DNA of 64,000 nucleotides from Oleisolibacter albus (GTDB lineage: Bacteria; Pseudomonadota; Alphaproteobacteria; Azospirillales; Azospirillaceae): the NCBI RefSeq assembly GCF_003336875.1, contig NZ_QGNJ01000011.1, positions 62,001-126,000 of the forward strand, given 5' to 3'. Under the pieces are notes generated by a model, which saw only the letters and a list, made by a program, of their open reading frames with translations, was not told where the DNA came from and ran no database searches. This document shows, one piece after another, positions 16,238 to 24,183 of this stretch. Position 1 is the stretch's first letter. Each line of letters begins with the position of its first letter. The position numbers were made by a program, and so were the translations under genes.

Positions 16238-17590
16238 TCAGCCGGCGGTGCCGGCGGGGATGATGAGATCGGCGGCCAGGCAGGCGTCGGCGGCGGCCTT
16301 CAGCGTGGCGAAGGGCAGGCCGGCCCGCTCGGCCATGTCCAGCAGGCTGTGCCGGCCGTCGGCCAGGTTCAGCACCCAGAGCACGGCCATCTGGTCCAGG
16401 CCGCCGCCGGACCGGCCCTGCTCCTTCTGGCCGGCGATCTGGCGGTAGAGGCCGCGGCGGCCCAGCTGCGGCTCGCCGCGGCCGTCGCGGCGGACATAGG
16501 TCACATCGGCGTCCAGCAGGTCCAGCAGCTGCGCCAGCAGCCGGTAGGACTGGTCCAGGGCGGCGGGGGTGATGAAGTCGAGATTGTCGGCGGAGGTGTG
16601 GTATTCCGGGAAGGTGCCGTGGACGCCGCGCATGAAGCAGCCCACCGGCAGGTCGTAGCCCGGCGAGCAATATTGCCGCTCGTCATAGCCGTAGGGGCTG
16701 AAGGGCAGCAGACCGTGCTCCACCCCGGCATGGCGCAGCAGATGGGCCATGGCCCGGTCGATGTCCGCCGTTTCCCGCCGGCTGTGCTTGTAATGGACCG
16801 GGCCGGGATCGCCGACGCAGCTCAGCGTCAGCCCGTGGCGGATGCGGGCCGCGGCCTCTGCGTTGCGGGCCAGCCAGGTGATGGCGCCGATGGTGGCCGG
16901 CAGCAGCAGCAGGCGCAGACCCAGCCGGCGGCCGGGGGTTTCCAGGACCCGCTTCACCAGCGCGGTGGCCACCGCCAGGCCGGAGAGGTTGTCGTTGGCC
17001 AGCTGGGGATGGCAGACATGGACCGACAGCAGGATGTCGTCGCCGGTTTCGCCGGGGATGTGCAGCTCGCCATAGGTCAGGTGGCCGGGGGCCAGCGTGC
17101 TGTCGATGACCACGCGGTACTCCGGGTCGGTCATCTCCTCCCACAGCCGATGCGGCAGGCAGAAACCCCAGGTCTCCGCGTAATAGGCGGTGCGGTAGGG
17201 GATCAGGTCCGGTTGCTGCGGCAGGGTGTGGACATGGGCCGCCAGGTCGGCGCGGCTGACCACGGCGTCCACGGGCCCGCTGTAATTCAACACATGCAGC
17301 GCGTGGTCGCGCAGATCCACCAGCCGGCGCCCGTCCAGCGTCTCGATCCGGGCGCCGCGGATGGTCCATTCCTTCGGCACCGCCCAGTCCAGCACCGGCG
17401 TGCCGCTGGGCACCTCGTGCAGGGTCAGCGGGATCTCCGCCGCCACGCGGCCCAGGGTCCGGCGCACGCCCGCGCCGGTGAGGCTGCGGCAGATGGGGTA
17501 AAGCTCGGCGGCCAGGGCGTGCATCCAGGCGCCGATATCCTTGTCGGCGGCCGGGGGCGGGGAGAGGGCGGGACCATCCATGGGCGTCAC
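16238..17590 (-). CDS. M28-like aminopeptidase-fold protein (DUF4910/DUF2172 type)
   Basis: A 450-residue protein with a zinc-peptidase-like fold and a C-terminal winged-helix part. HVCHPQLANDNLSGLAVA near residue 193 has the H-x-D-N pattern of M28-like proteins; GVHGTFPEYHTSADNLDF near 325 carries further His, Glu and Asp ligands. Proteins of this type occur repeatedly in polysaccharide and nucleotide-sugar clusters, where peptidase activity is doubtful and an amide- or acyl-bond role on the sugar has been supposed. The ATG overlaps the stop of the epimerase gene upstream by 4 bases. Confidence 0.75.
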   Translation of the reverse strand: MTPMDGPALSPPPAADKDIGAWMHALAAELYPICRSLTGAGVRRTLGRVAAEIPLTLHEVPSGTPVLDWAVPKEWTIRGARIETLDGRRLVDLRDHALHVLNYSGPVDAVVSRADLAAHVHTLPQQPDLIPYRTAYYAETWGFCLPHRLWEEMTDPEYRVVIDSTLAPGHLTYGELHIPGETGDDILLSVHVCHPQLANDNLSGLAVATALVKRVLETPGRRLGLRLLLLPATIGAITWLARNAEAAARIRHGLTLSCVGDPGPVHYKHSRRETADIDRAMAHLLRHAGVEHGLLPFSPYGYDERQYCSPGYDLPVGCFMRGVHGTFPEYHTSADNLDFITPAALDQSYRLLAQLLDLLDADVTYVRRDGRGEPQLGRRGLYRQIAGQKEQGRSGGGLDQMAVLWVLNLADGRHSLLDMAERAGLPFATLKAAADACLAADLIIPAGTAG

Positions 17591-18153
17591 TCCGCGGCCT
17601 GATGCGTGGGGAAGCCGGGCATGCGGCCGGCCAGCGGCGGCCAGGACAGGTCCTTGTCCGAGACCTGGGTCACCGGCAGCGGCCAGCGGAGGCCCAGGGC
17701 CGCATCGTCGTAGCGGCAGCCGTCATAGAGGTCGGGCACATAGCGGGCGCCCATGAGGTATTCCACCCCGGCCTCCTCCTCCAGCAGCTGGAAGCCGTGG
17801 GCGCAGCCGGGCGGGATGTAGAGCATGGCGTCGCTGTCCGCCGACAGCTCCAGCGCGTGCCAGCGGCCGAAGCTGGGGCTGTCCGGCCGCAGGTCGGCGA
17901 TGATGTCGTGGATGCGGCCGGACACCAGCCGCACCACCTTGGCATCGGCGTGCGGGGCGCGCTGGAAATGCAGGCCCCGCAGCGTGCCCCGGCCCCGCGT
18001 CCAGGAACTGTTGCCCTGGACGGGGGTGAAGTCGATGCCGGCCGCCCGGAAGCTGTCGCCGCACCAGGTGCGGGCGAAGCCGCCGCGGCCATCCCGATGC
18101 ACCGTCAGCCGGACCAGGGCCGCCCCGGTGATGGGCAGAGGCTCGAACCGCAT
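17587..18153 (-). CDS. dTDP-4-dehydrorhamnose 3,5-epimerase-like protein (RfbC family)
   Basis: A 188-residue cupin-fold epimerase acting on a nucleotide-activated 4-keto-6-deoxysugar. The conserved WCGDSFRAAGIDFTPVQGNSS segment near residue 30, the RGLHFQ stretch with its catalytic histidine near 60, and YIPPGCAHGFQLLEE near 110-125 are present. The nearby cytidylyltransferase suggests that the carrier is CDP rather than dTDP, so I give no rfbC symbol. It lies 9 bases after the NAD-dependent epimerase gene. Confidence 0.85.
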   Translation of the reverse strand: MRFEPLPITGAALVRLTVHRDGRGGFARTWCGDSFRAAGIDFTPVQGNSSWTRGRGTLRGLHFQRAPHADAKVVRLVSGRIHDIIADLRPDSPSFGRWHALELSADSDAMLYIPPGCAHGFQLLEEEAGVEYLMGARYVPDLYDGCRYDDAALGLRWPLPVTQVSDKDLSWPPLAGRMPGFPTHQAAE

Positions 18154-18162
18154 CGCCCGCCC

Positions 18163-19233
18163 CTATTCCGCCGCCTGCATCCGCGGTTCCGCGGCCGGCG
18201 TCTCGTCCAGTCCGCGCCACTGGAAGACCGGGTCGAGCTGGCCGGAGGCGACCAGCTGCTTCAGCGCGTTGATGCGGGTGAAGGCCGGAGCCTCGAAGGT
18301 TTCCCTGCTCATGCCGATGCGCCTGAAGATGCCGTACAGCTCGCGGGCGCCGCGCTCGGCGGACCAGTCGCAGCGGAAATCCGGCAGATGCCTGTGGATC
18401 TTGGCGAAGGAGACGCGGTAGCTGCGGTTGTCCGGGCCGGGCGGGCCGAAGCTGATCTCGCAGCCGGGGAAGGCGGCGGCCACGATCTCGGCGATCTCCG
18501 ACACGCGGTAGTTCTGGGCGTCGTCGCCCACATTGAAGATCTGGCCACGCACCGCCTCGGCCGGGGCGGCCAGGGTGCAGAGGATGGCACGGCAGATGTC
18601 CCGCACATGCACCAGCGGCCGCCAGGGCCTGCCGTCCGAGGTCATGGCGATGCGGCCGGTGGTCCAGGCCAGGCCCGACAGGTTGTTCAGCACGATGTCG
18701 AAGCGCATGCGCGGGCTGGCGCCGAAGGCGGTGGCGTTGCGCAGGGCCGTGGTGATGAAGCCGTCGCCGGCCAGTTCTGCCAACCCCTGCTCGCAGCGGA
18801 CCTTGCACTCGGCATAGGCGGTCTGCGGATTGGGCGCGGAGTCCTCGGTCTTGATGTCGTCGTTGCCGGCGCCGTAGACGGAGCAGCTGGAGGCGTAGAC
18901 GAAGCGCGGCACGCCCGCCGCCTTGGCCGCCCGGGCCACGGTCATGCTGCCGCGGAAATTGATGTCGTAGGTGATCTCGGGATTGTGGGCGCCCAGGGGA
19001 TCGTTCGACAGCTCGGCCAGATGCACCACGGCGTCGAAGCCGCGCAGATCGTCGGCCGTGACCGAGCGGATGTCGCGGGTCAGCGTGCGCGGCCGGTCGC
19101 ACAGATCGTCGAACAGCCAGCCGCCCCGGTAGAAGCCGGCATCCAGCCCCGTCACCTCATGGCCGGCGGCCTGGAGCAGGGGGGCCAGCACCGCCCCGAT
19201 ATAGCCATCGGTACCCGTCACCAGAATCTTCAC
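18163..19233 (-). CDS. NAD-dependent sugar epimerase/dehydratase
   Basis: A 356-residue extended short-chain dehydrogenase acting on a nucleotide sugar. The cofactor loop is VTGTDGYIGAVL (residues 5-16); the catalytic region has the SSCSVYG stretch near residue 118 and YAECKV (YxxxK) near 140. It is closest in appearance to sugar epimerases/reductases that follow glucose-1-phosphate cytidylyltransferase in CDP-sugar clusters. Whether it is the missing 4,6-dehydratase or a later 4-reductase cannot be decided from motifs alone. It lies 66 bases after the cytidylyltransferase gene. Confidence 0.8.
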   Translation of the reverse strand: MKILVTGTDGYIGAVLAPLLQAAGHEVTGLDAGFYRGGWLFDDLCDRPRTLTRDIRSVTADDLRGFDAVVHLAELSNDPLGAHNPEITYDINFRGSMTVARAAKAAGVPRFVYASSCSVYGAGNDDIKTEDSAPNPQTAYAECKVRCEQGLAELAGDGFITTALRNATAFGASPRMRFDIVLNNLSGLAWTTGRIAMTSDGRPWRPLVHVRDICRAILCTLAAPAEAVRGQIFNVGDDAQNYRVSEIAEIVAAAFPGCEISFGPPGPDNRSYRVSFAKIHRHLPDFRCDWSAERGARELYGIFRRIGMSRETFEAPAFTRINALKQLVASGQLDPVFQWRGLDETPAAEPRMQAAE

Positions 19234-19299
19234 GTCGATCCTCCCAGAACAGGGACTGCGGGAAAGGGAAGCACCGGCGCACCGCCGGCGCGGGGGGCG

Positions 19300-20115
19300 T
19301 CAGGCCGTGCGGGCGTGCCGGGCGGCATCGGGGGCCGGGGCGCGGTCCCAGACCTTCCAGGGCGCCTTGCCGGACTTCCACAGATCCTCCAGCACCATCT
19401 TGTCCCGCAGGCTGTCCATGGGCTGCCAGAAGCCGTGATGGCGGAACGCCTGGAGCTGGTTCATGGCGCAGAGGCGTTCCAGCGGCTCCTGCTCCCACAC
19501 GGTCTGGTCGTCGTCGATCAGGTCGATGACGCGCGGGTCGAGCACGAAGAAGCCGCCATTGATCATGCCGCCATCCTCCGGCCCCTTCTCGCGGAAGCCC
19601 TGGACCAGCGGGTCGCCGGGGACGAGATGCAGGGCGCCGAAGCGGCCGGGCTGGGTCACGGCGGTGACCGTGGCCAGGTGCCCGCCGCTACGGTGATGCG
19701 CGATCAGGGCGGCGATATCGACATCGCCGACGCCGTCGCCATAGGTCAGGCAAAAAGTGTCGTCCAGCAGGTGGGCCACCCGTTTCAGACGGCCGCCGGT
19801 CATGGTGGCCTGGCCGGTATCGACCAGGGTGACGCGCCAGGGCTCGACCTCACGCGGGACGATGGTCATGGCATTGCGGGCCAGATCGAAGACGACATCC
19901 CCGGTGGACAGCATGAAGTCCCGGAAATACTGCTTCAGCATCTCGCCCTTGTACCCGCAGAGGATGACGAAGTCGTTCAATCCGTAATGCGAGTAGATCT
20001 TCATGATATGCCAGATGATCGGGCGTCCGCCGATCTCGACCAGCGGTTTCGGCCGGATCTGGCTCTCCTCGCTGATGCGGGTGCCAAATCCACCGGCCAG
20101 GATAACCACCTTCAT
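19300..20115 (-). CDS. rfbF: Glucose-1-phosphate cytidylyltransferase
   Basis: A 271-residue nucleotidyltransferase that makes CDP-glucose from CTP and glucose-1-phosphate, the entry step to CDP-deoxysugars. The N-terminus KVVILAGGFGTRISEESQ with RPKPLVEIGGRPIIWHIM is diagnostic of RfbF. YGDGVGDVD near residue 125 holds the metal-binding aspartate. Two adjacent ATGs are possible; 20115 gives the better spacing to the GGGGGA site. It is the first gene of a five-gene minus-strand run. Confidence 0.92.
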   Translation of the reverse strand: MKVVILAGGFGTRISEESQIRPKPLVEIGGRPIIWHIMKIYSHYGLNDFVILCGYKGEMLKQYFRDFMLSTGDVVFDLARNAMTIVPREVEPWRVTLVDTGQATMTGGRLKRVAHLLDDTFCLTYGDGVGDVDIAALIAHHRSGGHLATVTAVTQPGRFGALHLVPGDPLVQGFREKGPEDGGMINGGFFVLDPRVIDLIDDDQTVWEQEPLERLCAMNQLQAFRHHGFWQPMDSLRDKMVLEDLWKSGKAPWKVWDRAPAPDAARHARTA

Positions 20116-20506
20116 CATGTCCCCCGGTCTGTTGACGCGCAGATGGACGGCGCAAAACGTCGGGCCGTGCTCCGGTCCAGCAGCTATGCCGTGAAAACGC
20201 GCCGTCCGCACCGGCGTATTCGGCGTATTCTGTTCTGTGCCCCGATCGGGGTGGGCAGTGCCGCCAACCGAGAAGACTTGCCCTTTATTTGGAAAAATGC
20301 GGAGCGGATGGGCTCATCCATCGGGGGATCGGGCGGCCTGTCGCCGGTCCGCCCGCCGCGGCCATGGAAGCGGGGCGGCGGAGTAAGCCGGGTGCGCCGG
20401 GCCGTGCTCCCCCTTTCCACCCCAGATGCCGATAGGGCGTCGCTATGCTCCCCCCCGATCGGGCTGCGTTGCAGGCCCAGAGAGGGGATCGGGAACCGGG
20501 GGAGTC
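20116..20506. other. Divergent promoter region, rfbF and GT2 gene
   Basis: 391 bases without a gene, between the start of the minus-strand CDP-sugar run and the plus-strand glycosyltransferase. It contains a direct repeat GGCGTATTC (two copies near 20215-20230) and a mildly AT-rich stretch near 20280. No consensus promoter is certain. Confidence 0.5.
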
Positions 20507-21547
20507 ATGAGCACGGGCGTGGTCGCTGCGGTGGTCGTCACCTTCAACCGCAAGGACGTGCTGGCGCAATGCCTGGCGGCCATTCAGGCCCAGACGCGGC
20601 CGCCGGACCGGATCGTGATCCTGGACAACGGCTCGACCGACGGCAGTTTCGAAGCCATGTGCCAGGCCGGCCTGCTGACGCGGGACACCGATTATCTGCG
20701 CTTCGCGGTCAATCGGGGGCCGGCCCGCGCCTTCTGGCAAGGTATGTCGCATGCCTATGCCGGCGGAGCCGACTGGCTGTGGGTCATGGATGACGATGTC
20801 CTGCCCGATTCCACGGCACTGGAGCTGCTGCTGGAGGCGGCGCGGACGCAATTCCGCAGCCCGGAGGAGATCGGCTTCCTGTGCAGCCGTGTCCGCGCCC
20901 CCGATGGCCGGCCCATGAACACGCCGGAGATCGCCTGGCGCGACAGCGACGAGGACTATGCCTCCTGGGCCGAGAAGATGGACCATGGGATGGTGAAGAT
21001 CCGCCGCTCCGCCCTGATCTCCAACCTGTTCCCGCGCTCGACCCTGCGCGATTTCCCGCCAACACCGCCCGACTATTTCATGTGGGGCGAGGACAGCGAC
21101 TTCACCCTGCGCATCACCGAACAGCGGCCCGCCTATATGCTGGCCGGCAGCAAGGCCGTGCATCTGCGCGCCATTTCCCGGCCGCTGCATCCGCTGACGG
21201 AGACCGATCCGGCCCGGCTGCGGCGCATGCGTCTGCTGTTCCGCAACACCCTCTATCTGCGCCGCCGCTTCTATCCGCCGGCGGAAGCGCTGATGACCCT
21301 GATCGACAATACCCGGCTGGTGTTCAAGGCCCTGGTCCAGGGTAAGCCGCTGGCTGCCTGGACCGTGCTGTCGGGCACGGTGGCGGGCCTGTTCTTCCGC
21401 CCCCGGATCCCGCCCACCGCCGAGCCGGCGCTGCTGGCGGAGACGCAGCATCTGGCCGGGCCGGGGCTGCCGCCGGTGGCCACCCCTGCCAACGCCCGGC
21501 CGCGCCCGCGACCGCACGAGCGCCCGGCACGAGCCGCGGGGGTGTGA
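20507..21547 (+). CDS. Glycosyltransferase family 2
   Basis: A 346-residue GT-A glycosyltransferase, similar in pattern to rhamnosyl- and galactofuranosyltransferases. VVVTFNRKDVLAQCL (residues 8-22) and ILDNGSTDGSF near 42 bind the nucleotide sugar. MDDDVLPD near 95 is the metal-binding DxD, and MWGEDSDFTLR near 193 supplies the catalytic acid region. The ATG at 20507 is preferred: it lies just before the first beta strand and follows GGGGGAGTC. It probably adds a sugar to the lipid-linked exopolysaccharide repeat. No membrane helix is evident. Confidence 0.85.
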   Translation: MSTGVVAAVVVTFNRKDVLAQCLAAIQAQTRPPDRIVILDNGSTDGSFEAMCQAGLLTRDTDYLRFAVNRGPARAFWQGMSHAYAGGADWLWVMDDDVLPDSTALELLLEAARTQFRSPEEIGFLCSRVRAPDGRPMNTPEIAWRDSDEDYASWAEKMDHGMVKIRRSALISNLFPRSTLRDFPPTPPDYFMWGEDSDFTLRITEQRPAYMLAGSKAVHLRAISRPLHPLTETDPARLRRMRLLFRNTLYLRRRFYPPAEALMTLIDNTRLVFKALVQGKPLAAWTVLSGTVAGLFFRPRIPPTAEPALLAETQHLAGPGLPPVATPANARPRPRPHERPARAAGV

Positions 21548-21906
21548 AACGGCGGAGGGCGCCCTTAGCCCTATTGCGAAGGTCAGGGATCGTACCCCCT
21601 CTGCCCGCCGGGGTTCCCCTGCATGAGTTCGCGCCGACTCCCCTGGATGCTGCGTTTCCTTCCCGGCAAACGGTAAAATCCCTTCGACTTCACCGGACGT
21701 CACGATGATGACCGCATCTGCCGCAGTCCTGCCGGTGTCAGAGATGACGCCACCCTGAGATCAGGGGCCCTGATTTCAGGGGCTGTCCCCCCTTCGCCGG
21801 GGGGGCGGGAGATCCGCCTGCCGTGGACACGGGTCCCGGCGGGGGATGACGGGGCGATATGTGCCCCGGCCGGACCAGAGCTGTCTTCCACCAGGATCGT
21901 GCCGCC
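21548..21906. other. Leader region before the FkbH-like gene
   Basis: 359 bases with no convincing gene. It contains a 29-bp near-perfect palindrome (separate entry) and a GC hairpin with arms CCCCCC and GGGGGG around 21785-21805. Confidence 0.5.
21753..21781 (+). promoter_or_regulatory. 29-bp near-perfect palindrome upstream of the FkbH-like gene
   Basis: CCCTGAGATCAGGG and CCCTGATTTCAGGG face each other around a single central base, with one mismatched pair. It lies about 125 bases before the ATG. It could be an operator or an mRNA hairpin; there is no T-run. Confidence 0.5.
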
Positions 21907-23835
21907 ATGACCCTGCCGACATCGACCCTCGACCTGTACTGGCTGCCGGAAGCGGTGGAGTTCTCCACCGCCGTGACGGCGCTGCGCGCGGCTGCCGCCA
22001 AGGGCGCCGATGGGAATGCAGATGCGGGCGCCGCCGCCGGGACGGCCCGGATGCTGGCCAATCAGCGCCTGGATTTCCTGCAGACGCGCACCCTGGACCG
22101 GGCGGTGCAGGGTCTGCCGGACGCGGCCTGGGGTGCGGAGCTGACCCTGGCCGTGCTGGGCACCGGGACGCTGGAGCATCTGCTGCCCGCCATCCGCGTG
22201 GCCGGCCTGCGCCGGGGGCTGCGGGTCCGCTGCTGGCAGGCCCCCTATGGGCAATGGCGGCAGCAGATCCTCGACCCCGCCGCCGACCTGCACCGGCAGC
22301 GCCCGGATGTGATCCTGCTGGCCGTCGATCCGGCGGAGCTGCTGCCCGACCTGCCGCTGTCGGCCACGGCGGAGGAGGCGGACACCGCCCTGGCCGCCCG
22401 CGCCGAGGAGATGGTGGGGCTGTGGCGCACGGCGCGGGAGCGCACGGGGGCCGTGATCCTGCAGCAGCTGATGCCCCTGGCCGAGCCGCCGGCCTTCGGC
22501 CATTTCGAGCGGCTGGTGCCGGCGGCGCCGGGAGCGCTGGCGGCCCGGCTGGACGAAGCCCTGGTGCGGGCGGCGGCCCGGGAGCGGGTGCTGCTGCTGG
22601 ACCTGGGCCGGTCGCTGGCCGAGATCGGCCGGCGCAGCGTGGGCGATGCACGCCTGTGGCACCATGCCAAGCAGGCCATCTCTCCGGCGGCGGCGCCCTG
22701 GTACGGCGAGCAGGTGGGGCGGGTGCTGGCGTCGCTGCGCGGCCTGTCGCGCAAGGTTCTGGTGCTGGACCTGGACAACACCCTGTGGGGAGGCGTCATC
22801 GGCGATGACGGGCTGGGCGGCATCGTGCTGGGCCAGGGCAGCGCCGCCGGCGAGGCCTTCGTCGCCTTCCAGCGCCATCTGCGCCAGCTGTCGCGCCGGG
22901 GGGTCATCCTGGCCGTCAGTTCCAAGAATTCGCCCGCGGTGGCCGAGGCCGTCTTCCGCGAGCATCCCGACATGGTGCTGACGCGCAGCGACATCGCCGC
23001 TTTCGAAGCCAACTGGGAGGACAAGCCCGCCGCCCTGCGCCGCATCGCCCGCGATCTGGAGCTGGGCATCGACAGTCTGGTCTTCTTCGACGACAACCCG
23101 GTGGAGCGCGACCTGATGCGGCGCAGCCTGCCCGCCGTGGCCGTGCCGGAGGTGCCCGACGCGCCGGAACTCTATGGGCAGACCCTGGCCGATGCCGGCT
23201 ATTTCGAGCCGGTGGCCTTCACCGCCGACGATGCCGGCCGCACACGGCAGTACCAGGCCAATGCCGAGCGGCGGCAGGGACAGGCCGCCGCCACCGACAT
23301 GGACAGTTTCCTGCGCGATCTGGACATGGTGCTGGCGGTGGAGCCCGTCACCCCGGTCACCCTGGCCCGGGTGACGCAGCTGATCAACAAGACCAACCAG
23401 TTCAACCTGACCACGCGCCGCTACACCGAGCCGGAGGTGCGGGATCTGCGGGACAGCCCGGACGTGCTGACCTTTGCCGCCCGGCTGAAGGACCGTTTCG
23501 GCGATAACGGCATCATCGCCGTCGTCATCGGCCGGCGGGTCGAGGATGGGCGGACGCTGGATCTGGACAGCTGGCTGATGAGCTGCCGCGTGCTGGGCCG
23601 CGGGGTGGAGCAGGCCCTGCTGTCGGTGGTCGCCGCGTCCGCCGCCCGGCGGGGTGTGGAGCGGCTGGTCGGCCATTACCGGCCCACGGCCCGGAACGGG
23701 ATGGTGCGGGATTTCTATCCCGGCCTGGGCTTCACGGCCCTGCCCGCTTCGGCGGAGGACCAGGGCTGGAGCCTGGACCTGCGCACGGCCGTCCTGCCGC
23801 AGCCCCGGCATTTCACCCTGGCGCTTTCGGTCTGA
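21907..23835 (+). CDS. FkbH-like HAD-IIIC family protein
   Basis: A 642-residue multidomain protein. The N-terminal 260 residues are the SGNH-like part typical of long FkbH homologues. A HAD phosphatase domain begins at VLVLDLDNTLWGGVIGDDG near residue 285 and includes SSKNS near 340 and VFFDDNPVERDLM near 395. A GNAT-like C-terminal domain (about 500-642) ends with a YRPTARNGMVRDFYPGLGF segment. FkbH enzymes dephosphorylate 1,3-bisphosphoglycerate while loading the glyceryl group on an acyl carrier protein. The acyl carrier protein gene follows at once, which supports that role here. The ATG at 21907 is chosen over 21859 because family homology begins after it. Confidence 0.88.
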   Translation: MTLPTSTLDLYWLPEAVEFSTAVTALRAAAAKGADGNADAGAAAGTARMLANQRLDFLQTRTLDRAVQGLPDAAWGAELTLAVLGTGTLEHLLPAIRVAGLRRGLRVRCWQAPYGQWRQQILDPAADLHRQRPDVILLAVDPAELLPDLPLSATAEEADTALAARAEEMVGLWRTARERTGAVILQQLMPLAEPPAFGHFERLVPAAPGALAARLDEALVRAAARERVLLLDLGRSLAEIGRRSVGDARLWHHAKQAISPAAAPWYGEQVGRVLASLRGLSRKVLVLDLDNTLWGGVIGDDGLGGIVLGQGSAAGEAFVAFQRHLRQLSRRGVILAVSSKNSPAVAEAVFREHPDMVLTRSDIAAFEANWEDKPAALRRIARDLELGIDSLVFFDDNPVERDLMRRSLPAVAVPEVPDAPELYGQTLADAGYFEPVAFTADDAGRTRQYQANAERRQGQAAATDMDSFLRDLDMVLAVEPVTPVTLARVTQLINKTNQFNLTTRRYTEPEVRDLRDSPDVLTFAARLKDRFGDNGIIAVVIGRRVEDGRTLDLDSWLMSCRVLGRGVEQALLSVVAASAARRGVERLVGHYRPTARNGMVRDFYPGLGFTALPASAEDQGWSLDLRTAVLPQPRHFTLALSV

Positions 23836-23891
23836 GTCCGGGTGAGGCCCGTGCTCCGCAACCGACCCTTGCCAACAAAGGACCCTCTGCG

Positions 23892-24140
23892 ATGACCGAA
23901 CAACAGATCTATGACGGGCTGACCGCCATCCTGCGCGACGTCTTCGACGACGACGGCCTGGTCGCCCGGCCGGAGCTGTCGGCCCGGGATGTGCCGGGCT
24001 GGGACAGCTTCAACCACATCAATGTCATCGTCGCCGCCGAGCTGCGCTTCGGCGTGAAGTTCAAGGCGTCGGAACTCGACGGGCTGCACACTCTGGGCGA
24101 CTTCGCCCGGCTGATCGCCCGCCGCAAGGCGGCCGCCTGA
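23892..24140 (+). CDS. Acyl carrier protein
   Basis: An 82-residue carrier protein. The phosphopantetheine attachment serine is probably Ser39 in GWDSFNHINVIVA, where DS is followed by Phe rather than the usual Leu. It is not the fatty-acid synthesis AcpP (which has DSLDTVEL). It lies between the FkbH-like gene and the MBOAT acyltransferase, so it should carry the acyl or glyceryl group from one to the other. Confidence 0.88.
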   Translation: MTEQQIYDGLTAILRDVFDDDGLVARPELSARDVPGWDSFNHINVIVAAELRFGVKFKASELDGLHTLGDFARLIARRKAAA

Positions 24141-24183
24141 CCGCCCCGGCGGCCGGGGGCGCCTGTCCGGGAGTGCGCAGGAC

